Source: Actinomycetales bacterium (lineage in GTDB: Bacteria; Actinomycetota; Actinomycetes; Actinomycetales; Dermatophilaceae). Taken from it: DNA of 64,000 nt. The notes below the pieces were generated by a model. It did not search any database. It was not told the DNA's origin and saw only the letters and a list, made by a program, of their open reading frames with translations. The stretch is taken from contig JADJVI010000019.1 of assembly GCA_016710645.1 (NCBI GenBank), positions 1-64,000 of the forward strand, in the 5' to 3' direction. A program made the translations under genes and the position numbers. Below are positions 44,645 through 53,651 of the stretch, piece by piece. Each line of letters starts with the position of its first letter. Within the stretch, counting starts at the first letter, position 1.

Positions 44645-46447
44645 ATGAGCAAGGTCCTGTCTGCCGTCGCCTGGCCGTATGCCAACGGCCCCCGCCACAT
44701 CGGCCATGTCGCCGGTTTCGGCGTGCCCTCCGACGTGTTCAGCAGGTACATGCGGATGGCCGGCCACGACGTGCTCATGGTGTCGGGCACCGACGAACAC
44801 GGCACCCCGATCCTCGTCCAAGCCGACAAGGAGGGCGTCACCGCTCGCGAGCTGGCCGACCGGTTCAACCGGGTCATCGCCGAAGACCTCGTCGGGCTGG
44901 GCCTCGCCTATGACCTGTTCACCCGGACGACGACGGGCAACCACTACGCGGTCGCGCAGGAGCTCTTTCGGGGCAACTACGCCAACGGCTACATGATCGA
45001 GCAGACCCAGCTCGTGGCGATCAGCCCGTCGACCGGGCGCACCTTGCCCGACCGCTACATCGAGGGCACCTGCCCGATCTGTGGTTACGGCGAGGCCCGC
45101 GGCGACCAGTGCGACAACTGCGGCAACCAGATGGACCCGGTCGACCTGATCAACCCGCGATCCAAGATCGACGGCGAGACACCGAGATTCGAGGAGACCA
45201 GCCACTTCTTCCTCGACCTGCCGGCGCTCGCCGAGGCGCTCGGGGAGTGGCTCGACGGGCGTGAGGCGTCGGGCACCTGGCGGCCCAATGTCATCAAGTT
45301 CTCCAAGAACCTCCTCGACGACGTCCGGCCTCGCCCGATGACCCGCGACATCGACTGGGGCATCCCGGTGCCGCTGCCGGGCTGGGAGGACAACCCGAGC
45401 AAGAAGCTTTACGTGTGGTTCGACGCGGTCATCGGTTACCTCTCGGCGTCGATCGAGTGGGCGCGGCGCACCGGCGACCCGGAGCGCTGGCGTGAGTGGT
45501 GGAACGACCCCGCCGCGCTCTCCTATTACTTCCAGGGCAAGGACAACATCACCTTCCACGCCCAGATCTGGCCGGCAGAACTGCTCGGGTATGCCGGTCG
45601 CGGGGCTCGCGGGGGCGAGCCGGGGACGGCATACGGGGTGTTGAACCTCCCGACCGAGGTGGTCGCGAGCGAGTTCATGACGATGGAGGGCAAGCAGTTC
45701 TCCACCTCGCGGGGACACGTCATCTATGTGCGCGACGTGCTGGAGCGCTATGGCCCCGACCCGTTGCGCTATTTCATCTGCGCCGCTGGGCCGGAAAGTC
45801 AGGACGCCGACTTTACCTGGGCCGAGTTCATCCAGCGCAACAACTCTGAACTCGTCGCCGGGTGGGGCAACCTGGTCAACCGCACGGCCTCGATGATCCA
45901 CAAGCGCTTCGGCGAGATCCCCGCGGCCGGGCCGCTGGAGCCGATCGACGAGGAATTGCTCTCGGCGATCCGCGGCGGCTTCGACACCGTCGGTGCGCTC
46001 ATCGAACGGCAGCGGTTCAAGGCCGGGATCGGCGAGGTCATGCGCCTGGTGGGCTTGGCCAATGCCTACGTCTCGGCCACCGAGCCGTTCAAGCTCAAGG
46101 GTGACGACCAGCGCGAGCGCCTCGGCACCGTGCTGCACGTGCTCGCTCAGGCGGTGGTCGACCTCGCGACCCTGTCGGCACCCTTCTTGCCGCACGGCGC
46201 CAACCGCATCCACCGGATCATGGGCGGCGAGGGCGACCTCGTGCCGATGCCCGAGCTGCGCGAGGTCGCGGACCTCGATGACGGCAGGGCATACCCGGTC
46301 ATCATGGGCGACTACAGCTCGACCCCGCGGTGGGCGTCGCGGCCCGTCGTGCCGGGCACCTCGATCGGGCCGCCGACGCCGGTCTTCACCAAGTTCGACC
46401 CGAGCGTCGTCGACGAGGAGATCGCGCGGATGCGCGCGGACGGCTGA
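44645..46447 (+). CDS. metG: Methionyl-tRNA synthetase
   Basis: A 600-residue class I aminoacyl-tRNA synthetase. AWPYANGPRHIGHVAG contains the HIGH motif. The zinc knuckle has CPICG and CDNCGNQ. KKLYVWFDAVIGYLSASIEW binds methionine, and EGKQFSTSRG is the KMSKS-equivalent loop. There is no C-terminal EMAP domain. ATG 44645 is chosen over the upstream frame, which runs through the iterated words. It is followed after 12 bases by tatD, as in M. tuberculosis. Confidence 0.97.
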   Translation: MSKVLSAVAWPYANGPRHIGHVAGFGVPSDVFSRYMRMAGHDVLMVSGTDEHGTPILVQADKEGVTARELADRFNRVIAEDLVGLGLAYDLFTRTTTGNHYAVAQELFRGNYANGYMIEQTQLVAISPSTGRTLPDRYIEGTCPICGYGEARGDQCDNCGNQMDPVDLINPRSKIDGETPRFEETSHFFLDLPALAEALGEWLDGREASGTWRPNVIKFSKNLLDDVRPRPMTRDIDWGIPVPLPGWEDNPSKKLYVWFDAVIGYLSASIEWARRTGDPERWREWWNDPAALSYYFQGKDNITFHAQIWPAELLGYAGRGARGGEPGTAYGVLNLPTEVVASEFMTMEGKQFSTSRGHVIYVRDVLERYGPDPLRYFICAAGPESQDADFTWAEFIQRNNSELVAGWGNLVNRTASMIHKRFGEIPAAGPLEPIDEELLSAIRGGFDTVGALIERQRFKAGIGEVMRLVGLANAYVSATEPFKLKGDDQRERLGTVLHVLAQAVVDLATLSAPFLPHGANRIHRIMGGEGDLVPMPELREVADLDDGRAYPVIMGDYSSTPRWASRPVVPGTSIGPPTPVFTKFDPSVVDEEIARMRADG

Positions 46448-46459
46448 GGCGCGCTGACC

Positions 46460-47335
46460 ATGGCCGTCCCCGATCGTCCGCCGGCCCCGGAGCCGCTGCC
46501 GCTGCCGGTCACCGACAACCACGCCCACCTCGACATCGTCCGGCACGGCGACACTGCCGGTATGCCGGTCGGTGCCGCGCTCGTGGCAGCGGCTGCGGTC
46601 GGCGTCACGCGGGTCATCCAGGTGGCCTGTGATGTCGAGTCGATCCGCGCGCTGCCCGCCCTGCTCGACGCCCACCCCTCGGTGGTCGGTGCCGTCGCGA
46701 TCCATCCGAACGACGCCGCGCGGCATGCCGCGGCCGGTGACCTCGACACGGCATACCAGGTGGTGGAGGCGGCCCTGGCCGACCCGCGGGTGCGCGCGGT
46801 GGGGGAGACCGGCCTGGACTACTTCCGCACCGAGCCGCCGTGGCGTGGCGCGCAGGAAGACTCCTTCCGGTGGCACATCGACCTGGCCAAGCGCACCGGC
46901 CGCGCACTGCAGATCCACGACCGCGACGCGCACGCCGATGTGCTGCGAGTCCTGGCCGACGAGGGTGCGCCAGAGCGGACCGTGCTGCACTGCTTCTCCG
47001 GGGACGTCGAGGTCGCGCGGGAGGCGGTGTGGCGCGGCTACTACCTCTCGTATGCCGGCACGGTCACCTTCCGCAGCGCGGGAGTGCTCCGCGAGGCGCT
47101 CGCGATCACCCCGGTGGACCAGCTGCTGGTGGAGACCGATGCGCCCTATCTCGCCCCTCATCCGTGGCGGGGAGCGGTCAACGCGTCCTATCTCATCCCG
47201 GTGACCGTGCGCCTCATGGCGGAGGTCAAGGGGGTCTCGGTGGAGGCGCTCTGCGAGGCATTGGAGGCCAACCGGCGAGCCGTCTATGGCGAGTGGGACG
47301 GCATAACGGCGTTGCATGTGTCGCCCCTCCCGTGA
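46460..47335 (+). CDS. tatD: TatD-family metal-dependent hydrolase
   Basis: A 291-residue TIM-barrel hydrolase with the metal ligands TDNHAHLDI, GETGLDYFR, ALQIHDRDAHAD, VLHCFSGD and VETDAPYLAPHPWRG. TatD enzymes are DNases acting in DNA repair or degradation, and some act as D-aminoacyl-tRNA-related hydrolases. ATG 46460 is 12 bases after metG. In the conserved order metG-tatD-rpf-rsmA it is probably cotranscribed with metG. Confidence 0.93.
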   Translation: MAVPDRPPAPEPLPLPVTDNHAHLDIVRHGDTAGMPVGAALVAAAAVGVTRVIQVACDVESIRALPALLDAHPSVVGAVAIHPNDAARHAAAGDLDTAYQVVEAALADPRVRAVGETGLDYFRTEPPWRGAQEDSFRWHIDLAKRTGRALQIHDRDAHADVLRVLADEGAPERTVLHCFSGDVEVAREAVWRGYYLSYAGTVTFRSAGVLREALAITPVDQLLVETDAPYLAPHPWRGAVNASYLIPVTVRLMAEVKGVSVEALCEALEANRRAVYGEWDGITALHVSPLP

Positions 47336-47371
47336 CCCCCGAGACGCGTGTGACAACTGTGGCTCCTGGGA

Positions 47372-47387
47372 TGTGACCTGAGTCACG
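47372..47387. promoter_or_regulatory. Crp/GlxR-like site upstream of rpf
   Basis: TGTGA-CCTGAG-TCACG matches the Crp/GlxR consensus TGTGA-N6-TCACA at 9 of 10 fixed positions. It lies 161 bases before the rpf start. M. tuberculosis Crp activates rpfA and corynebacterial GlxR controls rpf2, which makes a cAMP-type control plausible. Confidence 0.6.
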
Positions 47388-47547
47388 TCGCACGCTGGCG
47401 TCGTTACCAAAACTTGACCTTTGCGTGAATCCCAGGGCACCGTAGTCACCAACAAGCCGGGAGGCGCCCTCCCCCAAGGACCCCTCCGGGTGTGCTCTGG
47501 GGGGCCCATGGGGCCGCCGAACCGGACAGTTCAACGTCTGGAGCACT

Positions 47548-48702
47548 GTGTTCTCAACCGTTCGTCGTCGCGTCGCCGCTGCTGGGGTCGCCACTGTTTT
47601 CGCCGCCACCGGCCTCATGGTCGCCTCGATCGACAAGGCCGTCGCTCTGAGCGTCGAAGGCCAGCAGTCCGAGATGCACGTCATGGGCAGCACCGTCGCC
47701 GACGCGCTGTCGGCCGCCGGCATCACCGTCGGCGCCAAGGACCTCGTGGTCCCGGCCGCTGACCAGCCCATCTCCGACGGCACCCAGATCACTGTGCGGT
47801 ACGGGCGCAAGCTCACCGTGACCGCCGACGGCACGTCGACCGACTACTGGACGACCGCCAGCACCGTCGACGAGGCGCTCGCCGCGCTCGGCATCCGCAC
47901 CCCTGACAACGCGCAGCTGTCGGTGTCGCGGTCGCAGGTGCTGGGGCGTGACGGTCTCGCGCTCACCGTCGTCACCCCGCACTCGGTGACTGTGACGGTC
48001 GACGGGGCCAGCCGCACCGAGGCCACCCACGCAGCGACCGTTGGTGACTTGCTCACCGCGCTCGGCGTCACCGTCGGCGCCAACGACCGGGTCAGCCCGG
48101 CGGTCGACACCGCCGTCACCGAAGGCCTGGCCGTTGCGGTCAAGCGCGTGCAGACCAAGTCCACGACGGCCACCGAGAAGGTCGCCTTCGCCACGGTCAA
48201 GAAGGACGACGCCACCCTCGATAAGGGCAAGACCAAGGTCCAGACCCCCGGCGTGGCCGGCGAGCGGGTCGTCACCTACACGGAGACCTGGGTCGACGGC
48301 GTGCTGGAAGGCAAGACCGCCTCCGACACCAAGGTCACCAAGCCCGCCACCGACAAGGTCGTCCTCGTCGGCACCAAGGCGGTTGCTGCCGCCCCGGCCG
48401 CTCCGGCTGCGCCGAAGGCTCCCATCTCGGCCGGCAACACCTCCGGCGCCGGCATCAACCTCGCCAACGCCGCGATGTGGGACCGCATCGCCAAGTGCGA
48501 GTCCGGTGGTCGCTGGAACATCAACACCGGCAACGGCTACTACGGCGGCCTGCAGTTCAACTACACGACCTGGCTGTCCGTCGGCGGTGCCGACTTCGCC
48601 CCGCGGGCCGACCTGGCCAGCCGCGAGGAGCAGATCACCGTCGCCAACCGGCTCTACGCCAAGCGCGGCCTGCAGCCGTGGGGCTGCCGCTGGGCCGCCT
48701 GA
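47548..48702 (+). CDS. rpfB: Resuscitation-promoting factor, RpfB/Rpf2 type
   Basis: A 384-residue exported protein with an N-terminal signal or anchor (residues about 8-33) and three DUF348 ubiquitin-like modules, each ending in a TVADALSAAGI-like segment. A G5 domain (about 212-270) and the Rpf lysozyme-like domain (about 308-384) with catalytic Glu in KCESGGRWNINTGNGYYGG complete it. It cuts peptidoglycan and promotes exit from dormancy. GTG 47548 starts after a 212-base leader with possible Crp site and RNA structure. A strong hairpin follows. Confidence 0.95.
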   Translation: MFSTVRRRVAAAGVATVFAATGLMVASIDKAVALSVEGQQSEMHVMGSTVADALSAAGITVGAKDLVVPAADQPISDGTQITVRYGRKLTVTADGTSTDYWTTASTVDEALAALGIRTPDNAQLSVSRSQVLGRDGLALTVVTPHSVTVTVDGASRTEATHAATVGDLLTALGVTVGANDRVSPAVDTAVTEGLAVAVKRVQTKSTTATEKVAFATVKKDDATLDKGKTKVQTPGVAGERVVTYTETWVDGVLEGKTASDTKVTKPATDKVVLVGTKAVAAAPAAPAAPKAPISAGNTSGAGINLANAAMWDRIAKCESGGRWNINTGNGYYGGLQFNYTTWLSVGGADFAPRADLASREEQITVANRLYAKRGLQPWGCRWAA

Positions 48703-48724
48703 GCCTCGGGCACTGATCATCTGA

Positions 48725-48763
48725 CCGCTGCACGGCATACCCCACGGGTATGCCGTGCAGCGG
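48725..48763 (+). terminator. Hairpin terminator built from an inverted pair of the iterated word
   Basis: An 18-bp perfect stem (48725-48742 with 48746-48763) and a 3-base loop, 22 bases after the rpf stop. Each arm contains ACGGCATACCC or its complement GGGTATGCCGT, that is, one reverse and one forward copy of the iterated word. No T-run follows. Confidence 0.8.
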
Positions 48764-48815
48764 CGTCTCTGGGCCCGCACATGAACGGTCCCACCGGACG
48801 CATAGGCTGGCGCCC

Positions 48816-49679
48816 GTGACGGCAGCCCAGCAACCACCCTTGCTCGGTCCGGCCCAGATCCGCGAACTGGCGCAACGGCTGGGTGTCCGGCCGACCAAGT
48901 CCTGGGGGCAGAACTTCGTCGTCGACGCCAACACCGTGCGGCGCATCGTCCGGCGGGCCGGTGTCGACGCCGGAGACGCGGTCATCGAGGTGGGTCCCGG
49001 TCTGGGGTCGCTCACCCTCGCGCTGCTGGAGACCGGCGCCGAGGTCACGGCCGTGGAGATCGATCCCACGCTGGCCGAGGCTCTCCCGCAGACCGTCGCG
49101 CAGCACGCTCCGGATGCGGCCGACCGACTGCGGGTGATCCGCCGGGACGCCCTCGACCTGCGCGACCTGCCCGATCCCCAGCCGGTCGCGCTAGTGGCCA
49201 ACCTGCCCTACAACGTGTCGGTGCCCGTCGTGCTGACCCTGCTGGAACGGTTCCCGACCCTGCGCCGAGTGCTCGTCATGGTGCAACTGGAGGTCGCCGA
49301 ACGGTTGGCGGCCCCGCCGGGCAGCAAGGTCTACGGCGTGCCGAGCGTCAAGGCGGCCTGGTTTGCCGACGCACAGCTCGCCGGCACTGTCTCCCGGAGC
49401 GTCTTCTGGCCAGTGCCCAATGTCGACTCAGGGTTGGTTGCGATGACCCGCCGCGAGCCGCCGACGACCACCGCGACCCGTCAGCAGGTCTTCGCGGTCA
49501 TCGACGCCGCGTTCGCCCAGCGCCGCAAGACCCTCCGGGCGGCTCTGGCCGGCCTGGCCGGGGGCGCCCCCGAGGCCGAGGCCGCCCTGCGCCGGGCCGG
49601 CATCGACCCGGCGGCGCGCGGCGAGACCCTTGGCGTGGCCCAATTCGCTGCGGTGGCGGCGGCCCTGGCCCAGCACTGA
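48816..49679 (+). CDS. rsmA: 16S rRNA dimethyladenosine transferase RsmA/KsgA
   Basis: A 287-residue enzyme that dimethylates A1518/A1519 of 16S rRNA. It has SWGQNFVVDANTVRRIV, motif I VIEVGPGLGSLTLALLE, VEIDPTL, the catalytic NLPYNVS and FWPVPNVDSGLV. GTG 48816 is the start. The gene precedes ispE in the conserved actinobacterial order. Confidence 0.96.
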   Translation: MTAAQQPPLLGPAQIRELAQRLGVRPTKSWGQNFVVDANTVRRIVRRAGVDAGDAVIEVGPGLGSLTLALLETGAEVTAVEIDPTLAEALPQTVAQHAPDAADRLRVIRRDALDLRDLPDPQPVALVANLPYNVSVPVVLTLLERFPTLRRVLVMVQLEVAERLAAPPGSKVYGVPSVKAAWFADAQLAGTVSRSVFWPVPNVDSGLVAMTRREPPTTTATRQQVFAVIDAAFAQRRKTLRAALAGLAGGAPEAEAALRRAGIDPAARGETLGVAQFAAVAAALAQH

Positions 49680-49740
49680 CCCACAGTCCGGTGCCCTGGC
49701 CGAGTCCCACAGCTCTGGCGCTGCCACATAGGGTGGTGTG

Positions 49741-50676
49741 ATGAGCCTCGCCACTCCCACCCGGTCGGTCACCGTCCGTGTGCCGGCGAAGGTCAACCTC
49801 GACCTGCGGGTCGGCCCGCTGCGGGACGACGGCTTTCACGACCTGGCCACCGTGTTCATGGCCGTCGGCCTCTACGACGAGGTCACGGTGACGAAATCGG
49901 CCACCTGGTCGGTCCAGACCACCGGCCCGTATGCCGACCTGGTTCCCGACACGGCCGACAACCTCGCGCTCAAGGCCGCCCGGCTGTTGGACCGCCGGTT
50001 GCGCTACCGCCAGGGGCCGGTGCACATCCGGATCGACAAGGCCATTCCCGTCGCCGGCGGGATGGCCGGCGGCTCCGCTGATGCCGCTGCGGCCCTGGTC
50101 GCGTGTGACGCACTGTGGGGGATGCGCGCCGAGCGGGAGCATCTCGACATCATCGGAGCCGCGATCGGCAGCGACGTGCCCTTCGCCCTGCACGGCGGCA
50201 TCGCCATGGGTTCCGGGCGCGGCGAACACATCACCCCCGTCCTCGCCCGCGGCACCTACCACTGGGTCTTCGCGCTGAGCTCGGAGGGACTGTCGACCCC
50301 CGCCGTGTATGCCGAGTGCGACCGGTTGCGCGGCGGCGAGCAGGTGCCGACGCCCGAGGCCTCGCCCGCCCTGATGTCGGCGCTGCGCTCCGGTGACGCC
50401 ACGGCCCTCGGGGCGGCGTTGCACAACGACCTCCAGGAGCCCGCACTCTCGCTGCGTCCCGACCTCGCGGAGGTGCTCTCGGCCGGTCTGGAATACGGCG
50501 CCCTCGGGGGCGTCGTCAGTGGCTCCGGCCCGACCATCGCCTTCCTCACCGGCTCCGCCGAACACGCGCTCGACCTGTGCGTCGCCCTCACTGCATCCGG
50601 GGTCGCTCCGCAGGTCACCCGAGCCCGCGGCCCGGTCCTCGGCGCCCACCTCATCGCGGGACCGACCCGCGAGTGA
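49741..50676 (+). CDS. ispE: 4-diphosphocytidyl-2-C-methyl-D-erythritol kinase IspE
   Basis: A 311-residue GHMP kinase of the MEP isoprenoid pathway. RVPAKVNLDLRVGPLRDDGFHDL starts the fold, KAIPVAGGMAGGSADAAAALVA is the ATP-binding glycine loop, and GGVVSGSGPTIAFL closes the site. ATG 49741 is used; a GTG three bases earlier is also possible. It provides precursors for carotenoids (first 4 kb of the window) and lipid carriers used by Pmt. Confidence 0.96.
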   Translation: MSLATPTRSVTVRVPAKVNLDLRVGPLRDDGFHDLATVFMAVGLYDEVTVTKSATWSVQTTGPYADLVPDTADNLALKAARLLDRRLRYRQGPVHIRIDKAIPVAGGMAGGSADAAAALVACDALWGMRAEREHLDIIGAAIGSDVPFALHGGIAMGSGRGEHITPVLARGTYHWVFALSSEGLSTPAVYAECDRLRGGEQVPTPEASPALMSALRSGDATALGAALHNDLQEPALSLRPDLAEVLSAGLEYGALGGVVSGSGPTIAFLTGSAEHALDLCVALTASGVAPQVTRARGPVLGAHLIAGPTRE

Positions 50677-50690
50677 AGGGCTGCTGAGCG

Positions 50691-52535
50691 ATGGGTGTCC
50701 TCGTCGCGCTCGAAAAGGTGACCGTCGTCCACGGGGTGGCCCATGTCCTTGACGCCGTCTCCACAGGCGTTCTCGGTGGCCAACGGATCGGCGTCGTCGG
50801 CCGTAATGGTGGCGGCAAATCCACCCTGCTGCGAGTGCTGGCCGGCACCCAGGAGCCCGACGACGGCCGCGTGACCCGCACCGGCAGCACGACCATCGGG
50901 CTGCTCGGCCAGGGCGACGAACTCGACCCGAGCGACACGGTCCGCACGGCGCTCGTCGGTGACCGTCCCGACCACGAGTGGGCGGGCGACCCGCGGGTCC
51001 GCGATGTGCTCAGCGGTCTGCTCGGCGGGGTCGACGCCCCAGCTGTCGGGGGCCTAGCGGCCCTGGTCGGCCCGCTCTCGGGCGGTGAGCGTCGCAGGCT
51101 AGCTCTCGCGGCGCTGCTCGTCGCCGACCCCGACCTGCTGCTCCTGGACGAACCGACCAACCACCTCGACGTCGAGGGCGTGGCCTGGCTCGCTGAACAC
51201 CTGGCCATCCGCCGCACCCGGGCCGAAACCGCCCTCGTCGCCGTCACCCACGACCGGTGGTTCCTCGACGCCATGGCCACCCTCACCTGGGAGGTCCACG
51301 ACGGGTCGGTGTCCGCGTTCGAGGGAGGCTACGCGGCATACGTGCTCGCCAAAGCCGAACGCGACCGGATGGCAGCCGTCACCGCCGAGAAGCGCGACAA
51401 CCTGCTGCGCAAGGAACTCGCCTGGCTGCGCCGCGGCGCACCCGCCCGCACCTCCAAGCCCAAGTTCCGCATCGAGGCCGCCAACGCCCTCATCGCCGAC
51501 GTCCCCCCGCCCCGCGACGACGTCGCCCTGGTGCGCTTTGCGACCCGGCGGCTGGGCAAGGACGTCATCGACCTCGTCGATGCCTCGATCACCCTCGGCG
51601 ACCGGCCGCTGCTGGACAAGGTCACCTGGCGGCTCGCGCCCGGCGAGCGGGTCGGCATCGTCGGGGTCAACGGGTCGGGCAAGTCGACCCTGCTGCGCGC
51701 CATCGCCGGCGACGTGCCGCTGGATTCGGGCCGCCGCAAGGTCGGCAAGACCGTCGCCCTCGCCCACCTCACCCAGGAGGTCCGCGAACTCGACGCCCTC
51801 GCGGCATACCGGGTCATCGACGCCGTCGAGGAGGTGGGCCGGGTGGTCACCCTCGGCGACCGCGAGGTGACCGCGAGCCAGTTGGCGCAGCGGCTCGGGT
51901 TCACCGGGATGCGTCAGCAAACCCGGGTTGGTGACCTGTCCGGTGGGGAGCGGCGTCGGCTGCAGATCCTGCGGCTGCTCATGGCCGAACCCAATGTGCT
52001 GCTGCTCGACGAGCCGACCAACGACCTCGACATCGAGACGCTCACCTCGCTGGAGGACGTCCTCGACGGCTGGGCGGGCACGCTCATCGTCGTCTCGCAC
52101 GACCGCTACCTCTTGGAGCGCGCCACCGACCGCCAGATCGCCCTGCTCGGCGACGGCCGGATCCGCGACCTGCCCCGCGGAGTCGAGGAGTACCTCACCC
52201 TGCTACACGGCCAACCCGGGTATGCCGTCTCCGCTCGCCCGGGTGCCGCCTCGGCGACCGCTCCGCAGGCGGGTAGCGGATCTGGGGTTGGCTCTGGGGC
52301 TGCCGCTGCGGGTCCGACGCCTGCCCAGCAGCGTGAAGCCCGCAAGGAACTGGCCCGCATCGAGAAGGCGCTGTCGCGGATCGCCGAACGCGAGGAGCGG
52401 GTGCACGCCGACATGGCGGCCAAGGCCAGTGACCACGTCGCGGTGCTCGAACTCAACCGCACTCTGCGGGCCCTCGTCGACGAACGCGAGGATCTTGAGC
52501 TCGCCTGGCTGGAGGCCGCTGAGATCGTCGGCTGA
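50691..52535 (+). CDS. ABC-F family ATPase (Uup-like)
   Basis: A 614-residue protein with two ABC domains. Domain 1 has VGRNGGGKSTLLR, LSGGERRRLALAALL and LLLLDEPTNHLD. Domain 2 has GVNGSGKSTLLR, LSGGERRRLQILRLL and LLLDEPTNDLD. An Arg-rich linker (RKELAWLRRGAPARTSKPKFR) and a C-terminal coiled coil with HADMAAKASDH follow. The linker and coiled coil match Uup/ABC-F proteins that act on ribosomes or DNA. It lies 14 bases after ispE and is likely in the same operon. Confidence 0.92.
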   Translation: MGVLVALEKVTVVHGVAHVLDAVSTGVLGGQRIGVVGRNGGGKSTLLRVLAGTQEPDDGRVTRTGSTTIGLLGQGDELDPSDTVRTALVGDRPDHEWAGDPRVRDVLSGLLGGVDAPAVGGLAALVGPLSGGERRRLALAALLVADPDLLLLDEPTNHLDVEGVAWLAEHLAIRRTRAETALVAVTHDRWFLDAMATLTWEVHDGSVSAFEGGYAAYVLAKAERDRMAAVTAEKRDNLLRKELAWLRRGAPARTSKPKFRIEAANALIADVPPPRDDVALVRFATRRLGKDVIDLVDASITLGDRPLLDKVTWRLAPGERVGIVGVNGSGKSTLLRAIAGDVPLDSGRRKVGKTVALAHLTQEVRELDALAAYRVIDAVEEVGRVVTLGDREVTASQLAQRLGFTGMRQQTRVGDLSGGERRRLQILRLLMAEPNVLLLDEPTNDLDIETLTSLEDVLDGWAGTLIVVSHDRYLLERATDRQIALLGDGRIRDLPRGVEEYLTLLHGQPGYAVSARPGAASATAPQAGSGSGVGSGAAAAGPTPAQQREARKELARIEKALSRIAEREERVHADMAAKASDHVAVLELNRTLRALVDEREDLELAWLEAAEIVG

Positions 52536-52569
52536 CCAGCTCTGGCGGCGGGGTTTCTAGCATTGGGTC

Positions 52570-52926
52570 ATGACATTTCGTCTTGATCACGTCCAGGTCT
52601 CCAGTCCGCCCGGATCCGACGACGTCATGCGGGGCTTCTACGTCGGTGTGCTCGGCATGGTCGAAGAGCCGAAGCCCCCGATCCTCGCCGCACGCGGCGG
52701 GTGCTGGTTCCGCAGCGGTGACGCGGTCATCCACACCGGAGTCGAGGCCGACTTCCGACCCGCACGCAAAGCCCACCCGGCGCTGCTCGTCGATGATCTC
52801 GACGCGCTGGTGAGCGCGCTGGAAGCCGCCGGTGCCCCGGTGCGGTGGGACGACGGCATACCAGGAGTGCGGCGGTTGCACACCGACGACCCGGTCGGCA
52901 ATCGCCTGGAGCTGATCCAGGCCTGA
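52570..52926 (+). CDS. VOC/glyoxalase-superfamily protein
   Basis: A 118-residue single VOC domain: FRLDHVQVSSPPGSDDVMRGFYVGVLGM with the first metal histidine, GGCWFRSGDAVIHTGVE, and a final DPVGNRLELIQ with the acidic ligand. Such proteins act as lyases, dioxygenases or antibiotic-binding proteins; the ligand is unknown. ATG 52570 is the start. It is convergent with the MarR gene. Confidence 0.88.
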   Translation: MTFRLDHVQVSSPPGSDDVMRGFYVGVLGMVEEPKPPILAARGGCWFRSGDAVIHTGVEADFRPARKAHPALLVDDLDALVSALEAAGAPVRWDDGIPGVRRLHTDDPVGNRLELIQA

Positions 52927-52965
52927 CTGCGGCGGCCGACAGCCGGCGAGCAGAGAGCTCAGAGC

Positions 52966-53472
52966 TCAGTCCTGCAGCGGGGATCCCAATCGACGCAGCA
53001 AGGCGGCCAGTTGGTCACGCTCGGCTGCCGTGAGCGGTTCGAGCAGCACGTGCTCGTAGGTCAGCAGGTCGGCGAGGGCGGCGTCGACGGCGGTGCGCCC
53101 GGCCGGCGTGAGGCGCACGAGCACCCCGCGGCGGTCACTTGGGGCCGGGAGGCGACGCACCAGGCCACGCCGTTCCAGCCGGTCGACGCGGTTGGTCATC
53201 GTGCCTGAAGTGACCAGCGTTTCGGCGACGAGTTGGCCGGGGGAGAGTTGGTAGGGACGCCCGGCGCGACGCAACGCCGAGAGCACGTCGAACTCCCACC
53301 CCTCTAGTTGATGCCGAGCGAAAACGTCACCGCGGGTGAGATCGAGACGACGGGCCAGCCGGGTCACCCGAGACAGGACATGCAGCGGGCTGACGTCGGT
53401 GTCGGGGAGTTCCCGAGCCCAGTCCGCGACGATGCGATCGACATCGTCGGTCTGGCCTGCCGAACTCTTCAC
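52966..53472 (-). CDS. MarR-family transcriptional regulator
   Basis: A 168-residue winged-helix protein from GTG 53472 (GTG 53481 possible). The DNA-binding region shows LSPGQLVAETLVTSGTMTNRVDRLERRGLVRRLPAPSDRRGVLVRLTPAG in parts (residues 82-130), with the wing residues SDRRG. MarR proteins sense phenolics or oxidants. A palindromic operator candidate lies just upstream in its own promoter. The adjacent sigma-fusion gene is divergent, so it could be a target. Confidence 0.9.
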   Translation of the reverse strand: MKSSAGQTDDVDRIVADWARELPDTDVSPLHVLSRVTRLARRLDLTRGDVFARHQLEGWEFDVLSALRRAGRPYQLSPGQLVAETLVTSGTMTNRVDRLERRGLVRRLPAPSDRRGVLVRLTPAGRTAVDAALADLLTYEHVLLEPLTAAERDQLAALLRRLGSPLQD

Positions 53473-53496
53473 ACCCGCCACGGTAGTCCCTCGCAC

Positions 53497-53516
53497 CGAG
53501 AATCTCGACGTCAAGA
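53497..53516. promoter_or_regulatory. Candidate MarR operator
   Basis: TCTCGACGTCAAGA (53503-53516) is palindromic at 12 of 14 positions and overlaps a perfect palindrome CGAGAATCTCG (53497-53507). The minus-strand -35 TTGACG lies within it. The form resembles operators of MarR regulators (TCTTGA...TCAAGA type). Confidence 0.5.
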
Positions 53517-53651
53517 CATTGGTCCGGGTCGTTCGGGCTTTCGCGACGCCGGGTTGACAGGGCACACTAGGAGAGCACAGTCCTGTGTGGTGCGCGTGAG
53601 CGTGCCCGCGGACGGCACGACACGTGCCACGACACGCTGGGGGAAAAGGTT

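Noticed and set aside
43169..47509. A 1446-codon open frame on the minus strand through metG and tatD
   Set aside because: It is a shadow caused by strong GC3 bias of the plus-strand genes. Only the part up to about 44485 has protein character (membrane helices).
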